Source: Lytechinus pictus (lineage: Eukaryota; Echinodermata; Echinoidea; Temnopleuroida; Toxopneustidae). From it: a DNA stretch of 64,000 nt. The notes beneath the pieces are model-generated. The model did no database searches and was not told where the DNA came from. It saw only the letters and a list, made by a program, of their open reading frames with translations. Shown here in pieces: positions 35,012 through 47,867 of this stretch. The position numbers and the translations under genes were made by a program. Each line of letters opens with the position of its first letter. The first letter of the stretch is position 1. The stretch is taken from positions 11,112,217 through 11,176,216 of the forward strand of contig NC_087261.1 of assembly GCF_037042905.1 (NCBI RefSeq). The letters run 5' to 3'.

Positions 35012-36960
35012 ACAATTATTGTGATGAATTTGGAAATACATCCTATCAAAATAATAGCAGAGGCGAAATATGCATAAAACATACTCAAACATGCAGACAT
35101 GGGCATTAAATTGCTGAGGAAATGAAATTATCAGTAATTCATTTCATGACAAAAAAAAATCACATGTATGTGGACATTGAGATGGGTATCCCCAGATATA
35201 AAATTTGAATAGTTTAAGTAAACCATACAGGCTTTCTTCCTAAAATGATGATAATTATACAGGTTTTTAGGATTCCAAACACCATCAAAATATTATCATC
35301 ATGAATAAACTCTTTAGATACCGAAACACACGATTTTATAAATTCTATGCGTATATTAGAGAGAGAATTGATCAAAATCTTGATAAGGGTCTGAAAGCGA
35401 CGAGTACGAGTCCAATTATGGATGGCCTGAAGTGGTAGAATCTTTGTCAATTCAATTATTTTACTACTTTAAAATGAATGGTTTTGTGATGTTTTACCAA
35501 CACTTGTTATAATTCTGTGCATTACAATTACTATTGAATGATTTATCCCACTTGTGTACAATATAATTCATTTTCTATGAATTATTATGTAATATTATAA
35601 TTTTCGAATTTCGAGGCTCATTTGCATGTATTATGGTGTCATCTATCTAAACACCCAATTTTTTAAAAATCTGTTGAAATTTTTAAAGTTATTATGAGGA
35701 TACCAACTCGCATATTTAATGACCCTGTGTAGTGGTCCACCTGCATTCCCCCAACCAGTTATCGGGAGGAGAGACCTGCGGGTCACAGTTCTGTGTGCGC
35801 GCCCTTGTAGGCGACCCAGATTGGCTGGCTCCTCCAATATGCCTTTGAATGTCTTTGACAGATATATGGTGCTATAAAAATGCAGTGGCGTAACAGGCGG
35901 GGGGGGCAGGGGGGGCAAGTTACCCCCCCCTGGCGGATTTCACCGGGAAAATTAAAAAACAACGGGAAAAAGAAAAAAAGGAGGGAGAAAGAAAGGGAAA
36001 GGGGAAGGAAAGGGGAAGGAAAAGGAGGAAAGGGAAATGGAAAGAGAAAAGGAAAAAGACAACGAAGAAAAAACTGTTTTTAGTAAAAAAAGGGAGGAAA
36101 GCGGGAAAATGTACGATAGAATTAACATTTGAAAAAGAACAAATCATTGAGAAAAGGGCCTATGTAATGCAATAGCACGGTGGGAAATAAATTAAAAGAT
36201 GACAAAATGGCAAACAATAGCGGGAAATGAAGGTAGAATGTAATTAGTCAAGAGCTAAATTAGAAAACAAAGAAAAGGAACAAGAAAAAAAATAACACGA
36301 CCGGGCTGCTGATGATTGAAATTAAAGAGCGGGAAGAAAGATGGACTGCATACAACATTGTGCTATAAGTTTTCTAAATTTTATGCAAATAAGCTACCGG
36401 GGCTTTGCCCCAGACCCCACAAAGTAGGGGCTCTTCATTTATAATCTTCAAATGGCTCTATAACGCCCCCGTTCAATCACGTTCAATCACTGCCATACAG
36501 GCGGGGGGGGGGGGGGGGGGTCGTGGTTCCACACCCAAGAGGATATAAAAGAAATTTTATAGGAGACAACGTACATGACGTATAATGAAATGAATAAAAA
36601 CAAGGAAATGTGTTATTTGCTGATTATAATGGAAAAATCTATCACATAATTAGATTTTAATTTCAATAGGCAATTTTTTCCAGCTTGCTTTGCACACTGG
36701 CGACTTTTTACAAATTTTTCCCACATTTCTATGTTTTGCCCCCTCAAAATATTTGGTTCATTACGCAACTGGGTTGAATAAATGTGTTGTGTAAAAGCTA
36801 TATTATGCCCGCGATTTGATTAAAATTGGGGAAATCTGCAAGGTTTAAATGGCTTTGATATCAAGAAGTTCCTGGGGCTCTGCCCTGGACCCCAAACGCA
36901 CAGCACTGCGTATGGAAGGGTTGGGCCATGGCCCCAAAAAGTTCTACAGCCAAGAACAAA
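35012..36960. other. Unpaired stretch between inner and outer right arms
   Basis: This has no counterpart in the left arm. It holds a partial array subunit (35,630-35,710), a one-sided CAGTGGCGTAACAGG terminus with G-runs (35,882-35,935), GA-rich DNA (35,950-36,110), a G-run near 36,505, and CTGGGGCTCTGCCCTGGACCCC-type sequence at 36,870. No gene was recognised. Confidence 0.5.
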
Positions 36961-37379
36961 AAAAGGAGGAATTACCTCCTTTTTTGTTGGAAAAGTATTG
37001 TAGGATATGATTTTAATTACTGAATATGTTAAAAAATAGCTCAAAGTTAGATTCTCATGAAAAGTTGATTTTTTTTCTCGCTTGCTTCGCTCGCTCAGGA
37101 CTTATATATATAAAGCAGCCTTTTGGCACATGTTCTATACTGCGCTCCTCGTTGTTTTTTTGTTTTGTTTTTTACTCTTCACGCTACTGCCGCAAAGAAT
37201 CCTCTTCACAGTGGCGTACAGACCACCGTGACAAAAAAGGAATCTAAAGAGAGAAGAATTAAATAAATTTATTATCTGGATATCATGTCAAAATCTATCA
37301 CAAAATTGGATTTTTGTATTAAAAAGGTATAAAAAAAATTGCTCGCTCGCAACTTTTTTTAAAGGTAAGTTCTGGCCTT

Positions 37380-38100
37380 CTCAAAATAGTCGCCTTACTA
37401 CACCATTACGCCTATTCATACCATGATATGACCGGGAAATTTTTTGCTCTTGCCCCCCCCCCCCCCCCACCACCGAACCCTGTTACGCCGCTGTAAAAAT
37501 GCTGTGCATCATCATCATCTACCTACACACCCAAATTTTTTAAAAATCTGTTGAATATTTCATAAGATATCTTTAAGGAGCTGTGATCTTTGACCTGCAT
37601 ACTCCGAATTCGAACTTAGCCTGTATTGGTATCATCTACCTACACACTCAAATTTGTTTAAATATGTAGAATATTTTATAAGTAATCATGCGGAAACTAA
37701 ATTGCATATTTAATGAGCCGTGACCTTTGACCTGCCGACTACGAATTCGAACTTGACCTGTATTTTGGTGTCGTCTACCTACACACTCAAATTCGTTTAA
37801 ATATGTAGAATATTTCATAAGTAATCATGCGGAAACTAAATTGCATATTTAATGAGCCGTGACCTTTGACCTGCCGACTCCGAACTTAGCCTGTATATGG
37901 TGTCATCTACCTACACACCCTAATTTTTATAAATCTGTTGAATATTTCATAAGTCATCATGCGGAAACCAACTCGGATATTTCATGAGCTGTGACCTTGG
38001 ACCTGCAGACTCCGAATTCAAAGTTAGCCTGTACTATGGTGTCATGTACCTACACACCAATTTTTTTTAAAATCAATATATATAAATCGAAATATATTTC
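37380..38100. repeat. Right-arm counterpart of the tandem array, single unit
   Basis: Reverse complement of one long-type unit, with four internal subunits bounded by CATCTACCTACACAC. The left arm holds eight units and a truncated ninth, so array expansion happened on one side only. Confidence 0.85.
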
Positions 38101-39509
38101 GATTTATTGCGCGGAAACCAATTGGGGGGGCGGGCGAATCAACGGACAGGGGCAACGCTTAATGCCCCCTCCAGACTTTGTCTGCGGGGGCATAATTACC
38201 GAGGAGCTGCATTTGAAGCGAGCCTGAATCAAGGCTGTGAAATTTATTAGCGCCACCATCAGGCTTCCTTTTATTTGCGTAAAAAGAAGAGACACGCAAA
38301 GTCACTTTCTAGTCCAAACTCCAAAGTAATCAAATTTGCTTTTTTTTAAATATGATTTTGATTTAGGCCTAATTAAAAATATACTATTGACTTTTTGTAT
38401 TATGGCTACTCACCGCAAAGCGCCCCGGTGAGTAGCGAGGAGTTTCGGCAAATATTAATTCTGTATTGTAATGAAGCGATGTTTGCCAACTTCACAGAAA
38501 TCCAGGGCCAAATGCAGTTCGGTGTACGAGGTTAGTACTGTAGATCTATACATGTACTGTAGCAACTATATGTAGCCACTAACCTCGAACTAGTAATGAG
38601 TGGGGCCAGGGCTAAGGCTACCACAACTATACTAGTACAGCAGGCGATGGTTCGTGTAAGCTCCACTACACTTCACTAATGCTAACCTCTGCTTCACCTA
38701 TAGGCTATAGTGGAGTGTTTAATGGCTGGCTATACGAACCATTGCCTGAGTTTTTTAGGCCTAGTCACTCAAGGGTTCATTACATGCCGCCGCGCACAGA
38801 AAAATCAAGCAATAGAAGTTGTGTGTTGTGGACACCAGAAGTGGGATCACAGCACGCGTGACCCACTAGTTAGAAATCCATTGCCAAACGTGGTTAATGG
38901 TGCGAGGTTAGTATACTAATACTAACCTCGCAATACGCGTGAGTCACTGAGTGGAGTAGCCTAACGTTAGAGTTTCATACGGCATGTACCATGTGTACGG
39001 CCAGGCATCAATAACTTTTGTTGTCATCCAATTTCAATGAAATTTTCAGCATTTTGCTCGGAATGAATTTTACATTATTTATTAAGATCAAGGCCTAAAT
39101 ATCTTCAACCTGTATAATTCATAACCATTTTACTTTTTAGGTGTGCAGAAAAGACCAACCCCCCCCCCCCCCCAATGGTCTGCTGACTACAGTACATAAA
39201 CTTAAATACACGGGACTAGTATTGTTACACAGCTTTTTGCAAATGCAAGTTTGGTAACGACTAACGAATTCCCATTTTTTTTTCAACGTAATTTTGAAGT
39301 CGAAAACATAGCTGAACTTACGAATGCAATGTCCGTCCACATCCTACCGATTAGAGCAGTTGTATGCAGCTCATGTAGGCATGAATAACGTGAAATTTAA
39401 TCTAAGCTAATAAGTTCACCAACATGCCAATCTGAGCTGTGAAAAAGTGTGATCGATCGTCCCGGAGCGAAAACAGCTTGAGCAAGGTGCAGCCAATCAG
39501 CGACCTTCT

Positions 39510-40215
39510 TATGTCCCATTGGAGACAGAGGAGACGAAATGATTTTATGTCAAAAAGACTCAAAACACAAAATCATTTCGTCGACGAAATTTTTTTGTCT
39601 TTTGACACAAAATCATTTCGTCGACGAAATTTTTTGGTGTTTTGACACAAAATCATTTCGTAGACGAAATTTTTTTGTGTTTTGACACAAAATCATTTCG
39701 TCAACGAAATTTTTTTGTGGTTTTGACACAAAATGATTTCGTCGACGGAATAGATTTTCGCATCGCAACGAAATAAATTTTGTGGACGCAATTACATTTA
39801 GTCTCGACGAAAATTGATTTTGTGTGACAAAAAATAATTTCGTATACGAAATAAAACTGCGTCATGACGAAATGATTTTCATATGAACAAAAACACATTT
39901 TGTGTACGGAATTGCGTGAATTGGACGGAATTTACCATCGGACATTTGGTGCGCCATTTCGTTTGATAAAAATTCATTTCGTATGGCACGCCAAATAAAC
40001 TTGGTGGACGCAATTACATTTCGTCTAGACGAAATTGATTTCGTGCATTTCGTCGAGACGAAATTGATTTTGTTTGACAAAAAATAAATTTTGTGTACGA
40101 AATAAAAAAGCGTCATGACGAAATGATTTTCGTCTGAATAAAAACACATTTTGTGTACGGAATGCCGTGATTTGGACGGAAATCACTGGCGGACACTTGG
40201 CGCCCCATACGGTAC
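39510..40215. repeat. Right terminal array of ATTTCGTC palindromes
   Basis: Mirror of 11,457-12,150. It has the same GACGAAATTTTTTTGTGTTT repeat at the inner side and the same terminus, GGCGGACACTTGGCGCCCCA, at the outer side. The copies differ at scattered positions. Confidence 0.85.
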
Positions 40216-41186
40216 CGGGTACGTTTTGCTTCAGGAAAGTAAAAAAGTCAAAACAATGTTAAATTCTCCTCCAAAGTTGGCCTAGGCTAGATCTAACTAT
40301 AGGCCTAATGTTAGACCCAAGACTACTCTCAAAAGTTACAAAAAATGTCCCTTACTTAAAGTTAGAATAAAGATGTCGACCATTTAACTTATTGTTTTAG
40401 ATCTAGGACTAGAGTCTAGACTCTAGTCTAGAGTGGGTAAGGGGAATCTAGTCAATTTAGATTTTGACAAACATGAAAAGCAATAAATGGGACTGATACA
40501 CAAAAAACTGTGCAGGTCACTCGGTTTGGGGTTGAAATGTTTTAGTAATTAACAAAAATCAAGATAATGTGAATGGAAATTTCTTACCATATATGGATGA
40601 TGAATGCTTTTCTTTCACTACAATAGTTGTAATTAGTTTACATAGAATCCAAATTTTTAAGAAAAAACAACTTTAGTGACATTTTTTCAACTATATGTTG
40701 CAGTCATCCCTGCAGCAGTAATGGGCACACATGAGTATTACAGACCCCCAGTGACTCACGTGTTAAATCATAGCTCATCAAAAAATCATCAAAAATCAAT
40801 CCCACGATAGATTTTGCTTTAATTCTCTGACATTAGTCACAATTAACGGTACATTAAGACCTGATATGTTAATCGGGTACTTGCCCAGCTCAATCAAAAG
40901 TTAAGTGGCCTGAAATAAGACTAACCATAATTTCGGCCAGTTCATCGCCAGAAAACCCCGAACTGCATTTTGGGTAATAATAATTCAAATGAAATACAAA
41001 AATGCAGTCTAGCCTCCCCAAACGCCTTAATTATGAAAGAGGATGAACATAGCATTATCTCTATCCTTTTTCTTTTGATATACAAACATTTGATCTATTT
41101 TTACTGAATTATTTTAATCAAAAAAGTCATGTGATCTTTACTTACGCCTGTCCGACATGCTTTGCGCGCGGTTGAATTACTCTCAT
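40216..41186. other. Right flank of the giant inverted repeat, no recognised feature
   Basis: AT-rich unique-looking DNA. No splice-bounded exon or repeat family was recognised. No convincing target-site duplication could be matched with the left flank. Confidence 0.4.
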
Positions 41187-41412
41187 GTGCCCTAATTTAC
41201 CAAAAAAGTGCTAGTCTTGGTTAAAAGAGGGTTATTATTTCCAAAAAGAATTTTAAACCCGGGTTTAACCCAGGTTTAGTTAAACCTGGCTATCAGAATA
41301 CCAAAGTAATTAAACTACACTTAGACAAGAGGTGAGGTTTAGAGGAGGTTTAGTTAAACCAGGGTTAACTTTAGACTAGGGTTAAATTAAACCTGCTATC
41401 AGAATACGGGCC
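41187..41412. repeat. Dispersed repeat with GATAGCAGGTTTAA motifs
   Basis: AAACCTGGCTATCAGAATAC near 41,283 and AAACCTGCTATCAGAATACG near 41,393 are directly repeated. Between them are alternating TTTAACCCAGG and CCAGGGTTAAC motifs that could form hairpins. Related to 10,493-10,600. Confidence 0.55.
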
Positions 41413-41629
41413 ATTGTATTGAGCGTCATAGAAGTATATTGCACTAAATAGTGATATCATTATTGTCAAAATTATTATCATTAATAATGATATGAGTAAA
41501 GCCTAACACTGTCTTTCTTTTTACACTTACCACGTTAATACTAACATGCACAAATGAAAGTTTGAAATCACAATAATATTAAGTACTTTTCATAAGATTT
41601 ACAAATGCCTACTACCCTGATAGCAGACA

Positions 41630-42090
41630 CGGTCGTAATGACGTCATTAACTGATCGTAAAGTGGTAATACTCGTCATGTCGTCGTATTTATGACGTTCT
41701 TACGACGTCATTTTGACGACTTAGAATGGCAACTTTCATTTGCATTTTTATTTGACCAGATTATGACGTGATTTCGACGTCACTTACTGACCAATTTACG
41801 ACAAGTAAATTTGCTCGCTTATATGACCAGATTATGACGTGATTACGACGTCATTTACTGACCAATTTACGACAAGTAAATTTGCTTTCTTATATGACCA
41901 GATTATTACGTGATTACGACGTCATTTATCGACCAATCTGCAACAAATGAATTTGCATTTTTATATGACCACATTATGACGTGATTATGACATCATTTAT
42001 TTACCAAACAACGACAAAGAAATTTGCGTTTTCATATGACCACATTACGACGTGATTATGACATCAAATTTTACCAATCAACGACGAGGA
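41630..42090. repeat. Subterminal tandem array with GACGTCATTTA units, left
   Basis: Units of about 70 bp read TATATGACCAGATTATGACG, TGATTACGACGTCATTTACT, then GACCAATTTACGACAAGTAA. The clearest copies start near 41,753, 41,822, 41,894, 41,965 and 42,035. TGACGTCA itself occurs near 41,639. Confidence 0.85.
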
Positions 42091-42542
42091 AATTTACAAG
42101 TTTAATTTCAAAGCCGCATACTATTTTGCCATTTTTTCAACCTTGCCATGTTAGCAAGGCTATTTCTACTTATAAAAGGAAAAGTAAAACTAAAAAAAAA
42201 TAGTACAGAATTTTTTTTATTTTAGGTAAAGTATATAATTCTTCAAAGAAAAAAAGTTTCAAAAGCAGTGGCAAAAATAATCATTTCTTAACTGGTTGCC
42301 AACCAAACCAAACTAGAGGAAGCTTTATATGTCAAAGAAGTTTGTATCTATTTTAAAACTTTTTTTTCGCAAGTGGTGTCATGCCCCGGTGTCATGCAAA
42401 CCCCCTATCTAGTTAGCTCACCCCCCCCCCCCCCCCATGCACGCCCCCCCCCCATGCACGCCCCCCCCCCTATAATTCGCCGCCGGGCGTCGAGCCTGCG
42501 CATGCGCGCTGCACTGCATGCAACTGGCGCAGTCGCAACCAT

Positions 42543-42959
42543 TTAATTTGAAAAAGGAATGCGCCCGTTTTTCGCCGTTAAATGTTGCAGCCTAATTTTG
42601 GATCGAGAATTAAGTGCGACGAAGATGGCCGTTAATAATAGTTCTACTACTTTAAGAACACGGTTCAGATTTGGATAACGACTTCGAAGGCATTCGCAGG
42701 AGACCAAACAGTAAGTTAGATAACCATCTTCTAAGATTTTCTTTTCGGAGCGCGGCTTGCCTTTGGCTTTAGATTTCGTGCATTGACACTGCACGGCCGG
42801 GGTGGCTGCCCCGAGCGCCGGCATGCTGAATAGGACAGGCTGCGCTGGTGGGCTCAGGGCCCAAGTCTGCACAGACACAGTGCACACTTTAAGGTAAATG
42901 CCAGTTGTGGTAACGATATCAAAATGAGTTCGTACAGAATCCAATGAAATGACCACCAA
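42543..42959 (-). other. Unassigned open frame of 138 codons
   Basis: An open minus-strand frame in locally GC-richer DNA next to C-runs and CpG-rich sequence (42,480-42,540). I recognise no domain. It has a cysteine-rich middle (CQCTK) and no clear splice borders. It could be an exon of an element gene or chance; I cannot choose. Confidence 0.2.
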
Positions 42960-43334
42960 AGTGTCTGTCTATATTTATAAATAATATACCGGTAGGCTAT
43001 GTGCCAAAGCCAGGATTCTGGAAGAAATTGTGTAATTGCTGCGCATGCTGCGAAATAAGCAAAAAAAGCACAGGATTCGGGTCAACTCGAGCCAAGGCAA
43101 GCGTCGGGCCGGGCCGACATTAATCAGAGCAATAATAACTGTCCCACGTGCTCTTATCTGTGTTGGTGATCTTCAGTTTGAACATTTTTCAGCGTAGATT
43201 TCTAGATTTCACAAAGTTCAGTTTATGTAACTGTACCAGATCTACATGTACTACCGTAGTAGATCCTCGATGATATACCGTACTGACAATTTTTTAAATC
43301 CTAAATCTACCGGGGTATTTTGATTCTTGTCATT

Positions 43335-44080
43335 CCCGGGGGGGAGGGGGGGGGTATTATTGCCCCCCCCCCCTTATAAGATCTCGGCCGTGGATTGCAC
43401 GATCACAACGAAAATTTGTATGATGGTAGAGAATGACGTAATCTACATTGCATTGGTAAATTTCACTGAATTCATATTTTTTTATTTTATATGAATTAAT
43501 TATGCTAATTTATTCATGAAATCATACTTTTTGCTCTGATTCACTAAATAAAGCTCCTAGAATGCTATTTTTTGGGTGAAAATATTCTATATAGCATTCC
43601 TAACAATTGTGAATGAAAAAAAATCTGGTACCAAGACCGATTTCTTATGTATTTTATTTATTTTTTAATCATGTATTTCTTTGTTTTTTTACATTTTGTT
43701 TTTTATTACAAGTATTTTCGATGGAAATCGTTCTAGACTTAATTCTAATCATAAACAAGGCAAAATTAATTAAGTTTAATCAGTAAAAGTAGAAATAATG
43801 ATAAATTTATGAATTTTGGCTAAATACACAATTTGCATTGGATTTGTACATGAAATCATGTTTATGAGCAATTTTGGGTCTGACATGCACTTACATAATG
43901 TTGCGTAATGTCGTAACTGCGTACCCGGGTGTCACCAATTTGGTCTCAAAATTTGCGCGAGACTTGAAAGTAAAAAGTCAGTGAGCGGCGCGATCAAAAT
44001 TTTTTGCGCGACAGCGTAGTGATGAAATTTGTTGAGGGGGGGGTCAAATTGACCCCCCCCCCCCAGTTTAATAAGGGTTA
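43335..44080. mobile_element. TTAA/CCCTA-family MITE copy, diverged
   Basis: G- and C-runs at 43,337-43,372 and 44,035-44,063 bracket AT-rich DNA with TTATGTATTTTATT and TTGCGTAATG segments shared with 22,172-22,926 and 32,570-33,330. The right end reads AATAAGGGTTAA. The left TTAA is not preserved. Confidence 0.55.
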
Positions 44081-44169
44081 AGGCCGTCACATGAAATGCC
44101 CTATATTCATTATTTTTCTACCAAAAGCACCATTTTGAGTAAGATTTTTAATGAATAGATCTGTTTGAC

Positions 44170-44360
44170 ATTTCAGGAGAAAGAGAGGGAGACACAAAAC
44201 CACCTGTCTCGGTGTCACACATGAGGAGTTGAGGAGGAGATGAAGTCAGTGAATATTACCTGGCCTGGGGGAGTTTCCAGAAGAAGGCCAAGAATCGCTG
44301 GATGCCAGGAGTGGAGATCCTTCGTTGCTGCCCTACATGATAGGAGGCATTGGGCAGTAG
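44170..44360 (+). pseudogene. LINE 3' coding end, fragment
   Basis: The plus-strand frame near 44,240-44,360 reads MKSVNITWPGGV and QEWRSFVAALHDRRH. It resembles the last residues of many LINE polyproteins (a tryptophan, then DR..WR.FVAALH..R). It is short and lacks upstream reverse transcriptase sequence here. Confidence 0.45.
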
Positions 44361-45519
44361 GTAAGTTAGAAGGCTATTTCAGATGTAAAGCCTTTTTTTG
44401 GGGGGGGGGGATCATTGGGAATCTCTATTATCAGAATCACGCAGATTTGGGTGTGCACAAACTCGGGGCACCTTATAATCTGTTAATGGTCCTGACTGTA
44501 CTTCGAGGACTCTGTGATATTTTTTCATTGTATTTTCATTCACGGAGCCTAGACAAGTCTCTGTTGCCTGTAGAACTTTGTACACTAAGATGGATTTCCC
44601 TAGAAAATCCACCCTTCCCACAATAATTTTGGGGCAAACATTTAATTTGTCCAATTTGTAAGCTTTTGTACTCTAAATGCATACAAAGGCTTAAAAAATG
44701 TTAATTGTTGGAAGGTAAAAATTTTGAAGGATCACTTTCTTACAATTCCCACGCTATATAACGCAATGACATGAACTTTAACTCGAGTGACGTACGTATG
44801 CAAGAAATACAGAATTGGTGCACATGCATAGCTGATTGATTCATTGTGCTAGTACTGGTACTAGATCGGTTTGGACGTTCTAATTTCAATGACAAGTTTA
44901 GATGGTAAATTGGCGCTAATAAAATTTTGCATTGGTCGATCTCGCGATGCCAGAAAACTAATTCCACCTCAAAATTTGTCAGATTTTTTTTGAAAAATAT
45001 ATATTTAATTGATCCTTGACCTGAATTTAAGCCAAATCAGGCATAGGGAATGGCTGTATTTCAGCCTCGAAGTTCGAATTCTCGGTCCTGACAGTCCTGG
45101 TTACCCCATAACCATTTAAAACACATAAAAAAGGCATGAATTAAAATTGTAATTATAAAAAAATAATATGTTTTATGTGTCAAATAAATTGATTCTAAAA
45201 TTTCCTTCCTTATACAGAGATGGTTAAAGGTCTTGAGGGCATCATGCCCCCCCCCCCGACTTGACTTAACATGTTAATATTTGAAGTATAAAATATGTAA
45301 CAAACCCCACATCGTTTTTTAATCATTTAAAATAAATTGGAAATTAATATTGAAACCATCTAGTTTTTAATGAAGATTAATAAATAGTTTATGTAGAAAA
45401 AGTTTTTATGTTTCTCCTCTTCTGTTATTTTTGCAGATGCTGTAATTTGAAACGGAAGGTGTCCTGCCAATAAATTTTCATCCCACCTGAACTGCCTTGC
45501 CTGCCTGCACCCAGTCATC

Positions 45520-46151
45520 TGTTCCTGAGCATTTTCATTTTCCTCTATTTTTCATCATCGTTTGTTTCGGCCTGTATGAAGTGAATTTCACATTGATTGG
45601 TGGAGCTGCTAAGTTGGCATTACAGGGCCACGCCGGGGTATGATCCTTTGGGTTGAACATCATGACTGCTAGTTGGTCGGCAAAGGTGATGGGATCGATC
45701 AATGTCACATGGAGTAAGATCGATACCAATCTGCTTTGCTACATTTCGAACAATCTCATACGGATACGGATATTATTGCGACAGGAGTACTGCTCGATGT
45801 GGTCAAGCCTATTTGACAAAGCATTATGGTGTTAGTCATGTTATCAGAAACCGATTTTTCAAAATCACGGAGTTGCTTCAATTTAGTATCGATAGATATT
45901 TCAAGAACGTGTAGACTAGTGAGCTTTTCATCAAGAATTTCACGCAATTTATTTTCGCGCTTATCCATGTCATCATTGAGTTTTTGTCTCTCGCGTTCCA
46001 TTGCCACGGCCACCGCTCTTTGAACGACTGTATCAATATGATCTAGGTATGCTGGGCTTTGTTTAGATCCAGTTAATGATGAAGCAGAGGATTGTGTACA
46101 TGCGTTAGCCGAGTGCAAGCGGCCTCTTGATCTGGTGGATATCTTAGACAT
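45520..46151 (-). pseudogene. LINE ORF1 remnant with coiled coil, frameshifted
   Basis: The frame from ATG 46,151 gives about 100 residues with an arginine/serine-rich start and a long coiled coil (MERERQKLNDDMDKRENKLR). Near 45,830 the frame breaks. The continuation in another frame shows an L1/Tx1-type ORF1 RNA-binding region: RLDHIEQYSCRNNIRI, then LTPCDIDRSH-like sequence, and VKFTSYRPKQTMMKN near 45,560. ORF1 proteins of this type bind RNA and package the LINE transcript. At least two frame changes and stops inactivate this copy. Confidence 0.7.
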
Positions 46152-46911
46152 GTTAGAGATTACGTAATGATATAATTGAAAAGTGGGATGGGCTGTGCAT
46201 CTGCCAACTCACCAGTCAACCAATTAGAGATGGCCTTCCAAAGTGACACAGCACGAAAATATCAATATGGGACTGGTCTAGTCAACACATAGATCCTGAA
46301 AAAACCATGGAGACTGCAGACGCAAAATGACTTCCATACATAAAGATATGATGCACAATTTCCAGTGGGTTCAAAACACTGAACACATGCTATGCTGATA
46401 CACAGACTATCATAAGAACTTTATCAAGCAAAGGAAATCTGGTATGAAATCTCTCATCTCACATAAAAAGCCTACGTAGCTACATGTAGGGAAGAAAATG
46501 CGTAATTGCTGAGAAATGAGCAAAATAAGCATGTAATTCTATCAAATGTCAGGTATTTTTCGAATCGATTATAATACACAGTCCCACATATGCTTTTCTG
46601 TGTTTACAGCGATCACCAGAATTATCGATTTTAAGTTAAAAAATTCATGATTTTACAAAGATACAAGTTTACATTAATGTACCAGATGTAGATTATGTAC
46701 AAATATATTGACAATTAACTTTTATTTTATAGATTTTCTCAAGAAATAATTGTTTGCTGCAACTACTGTCTTTTCCTTCTAAGTGATAGTGTAATACAAC
46801 AGTTCCACAAACTATTTTCATCAGACTTATTGATGCATGATTCTTTCACCCAAATGCAAGCTTCCATAAATCCTGAAAACTTTGCAACTCAGGTATTTTT
46901 TTTTTTACATA

Positions 46912-47522
46912 CCGTATGGGTACTAGTATTCAACCCGGCATAATTCAAAGATTTTGACATATTCCCCAAAATATTTAGAAATAGGGAATTTATCTTAATT
47001 TCATACCTTTGTTATGTACAGGGTAATCTGTTGTCGGTATTTTCTTTATCAATCTGTCGACTGTATGCGCGGAGGATCGAATTATGCGGCGATGGCCTTT
47101 TGCACTGAATGGTACTAGTATTCAACCTAGTGAGGATTGATAGCAAATCTCAAAAGGGTTTAGATTGCTAAATTAGATCTAGATCTATGTAAGTCTCTGG
47201 CTTTGATTAATTCCCTGTTTGGTCTCATCTCAAATGGTCTAGTCCATAGTCGGTTGGGACAAGGGCAGATTGAGAGACAGGGCCATCTTTCATCGCTAGG
47301 TTGAATACTAGTGCCGACGGGTTGAATACTAGTACTAAAATCCGTCGCCGTATAATTCGATCGCCCGCGCACACAGTCAACTGGTTGAAGAAAAAAATAA
47401 CGGAAAAAGAATAACCAGCATTTGCTCTTGGAAATAAGACGGGTCTGAAATTCAGGTAAATTCTATATTTCTATATATTTGAGGAAACTCTCCAAACGGG
47501 TTGAATACTAGTACCCTTACGG
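46912..47522. mobile_element. TA-flanked MITE with CCGTAWGGGTACTAGTATTC ends
   Basis: The left end CCGTATGGGTACTAGTATTC is mirrored by GAATACTAGTACCCTTACGG. TA lies at 46,910-46,911 and 47,523-47,524. The paralogous block at 48,360-48,372 reads ACATACAGTATAT with a single TA, the empty site. TACTAGTATTCAACC also recurs internally in both orientations. TA duplication fits Tc1/mariner-type mobilisation. Confidence 0.85.
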
Positions 47523-47867
47523 TACAGTATATTTTTTCCTACATTACATAGTTGCCTTAAGTTAATAGCGCACCTCTAGTAGTAACTATCTTAAAATGAG
47601 TTCGAACAGAATCCAACAGAATTACCAGCAAAGTGTATGTATATATAAAAGATGTGTGCCAAAAAGCTCGGGAAGAAAATGTGTAATTGCTGAGAAATGA
47701 GCAAAATAAGCATGTAATTCTATCAAATGTCGGGTATTTTTCAAATCAATCATAATACACTGTCCTGTCCCACATATGCTTTTCTGTGTTAGTGATCATC
47801 AGAATTATTGATTTTAAGATCAAAATTCATGATTTTACAAAGATACAAGTTTACATTAATATACCAG

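Larger units (their letters stand above)
11457..40215. mobile_element. Giant nested inverted repeat (foldback-type composite element)
   Basis: Sequence from 11,457 inward recurs as reverse complement from 40,215 inward. Both ends carry ATGGGGCGCCAAGTGTCCGCC. Outer matching blocks: 11,457-12,150 with 39,510-40,215; 12,150-12,690 with 38,990-39,510; 13,130-13,800 with 38,050-38,770; 21,600-22,040 with 36,960-37,380. Inner matching blocks run from 23,104 to about 28,680 and from about 29,280 to 35,011. Left-arm and right-arm distances differ because of the expanded array on the left and one-sided insertions, so the outer and inner parts do not share one centre. No intact transposase is visible. 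The modular layout recalls the TU foldback elements described in sea urchins; that link is an inference. Confidence 0.75.

Noticed and set aside
35214-35450. Minus-strand frame of 78 codons as an exon
   Set aside because: It is hydrophobic and AT-rich, with no family resemblance and no clear acceptor or donor.
11457-40215. Inverted repeat as a simple assembly artefact
   Set aside because: The arms differ by substitutions, array copy number and several complete insertions with target duplications, which a false join would not create. Read-level checks would still be useful.
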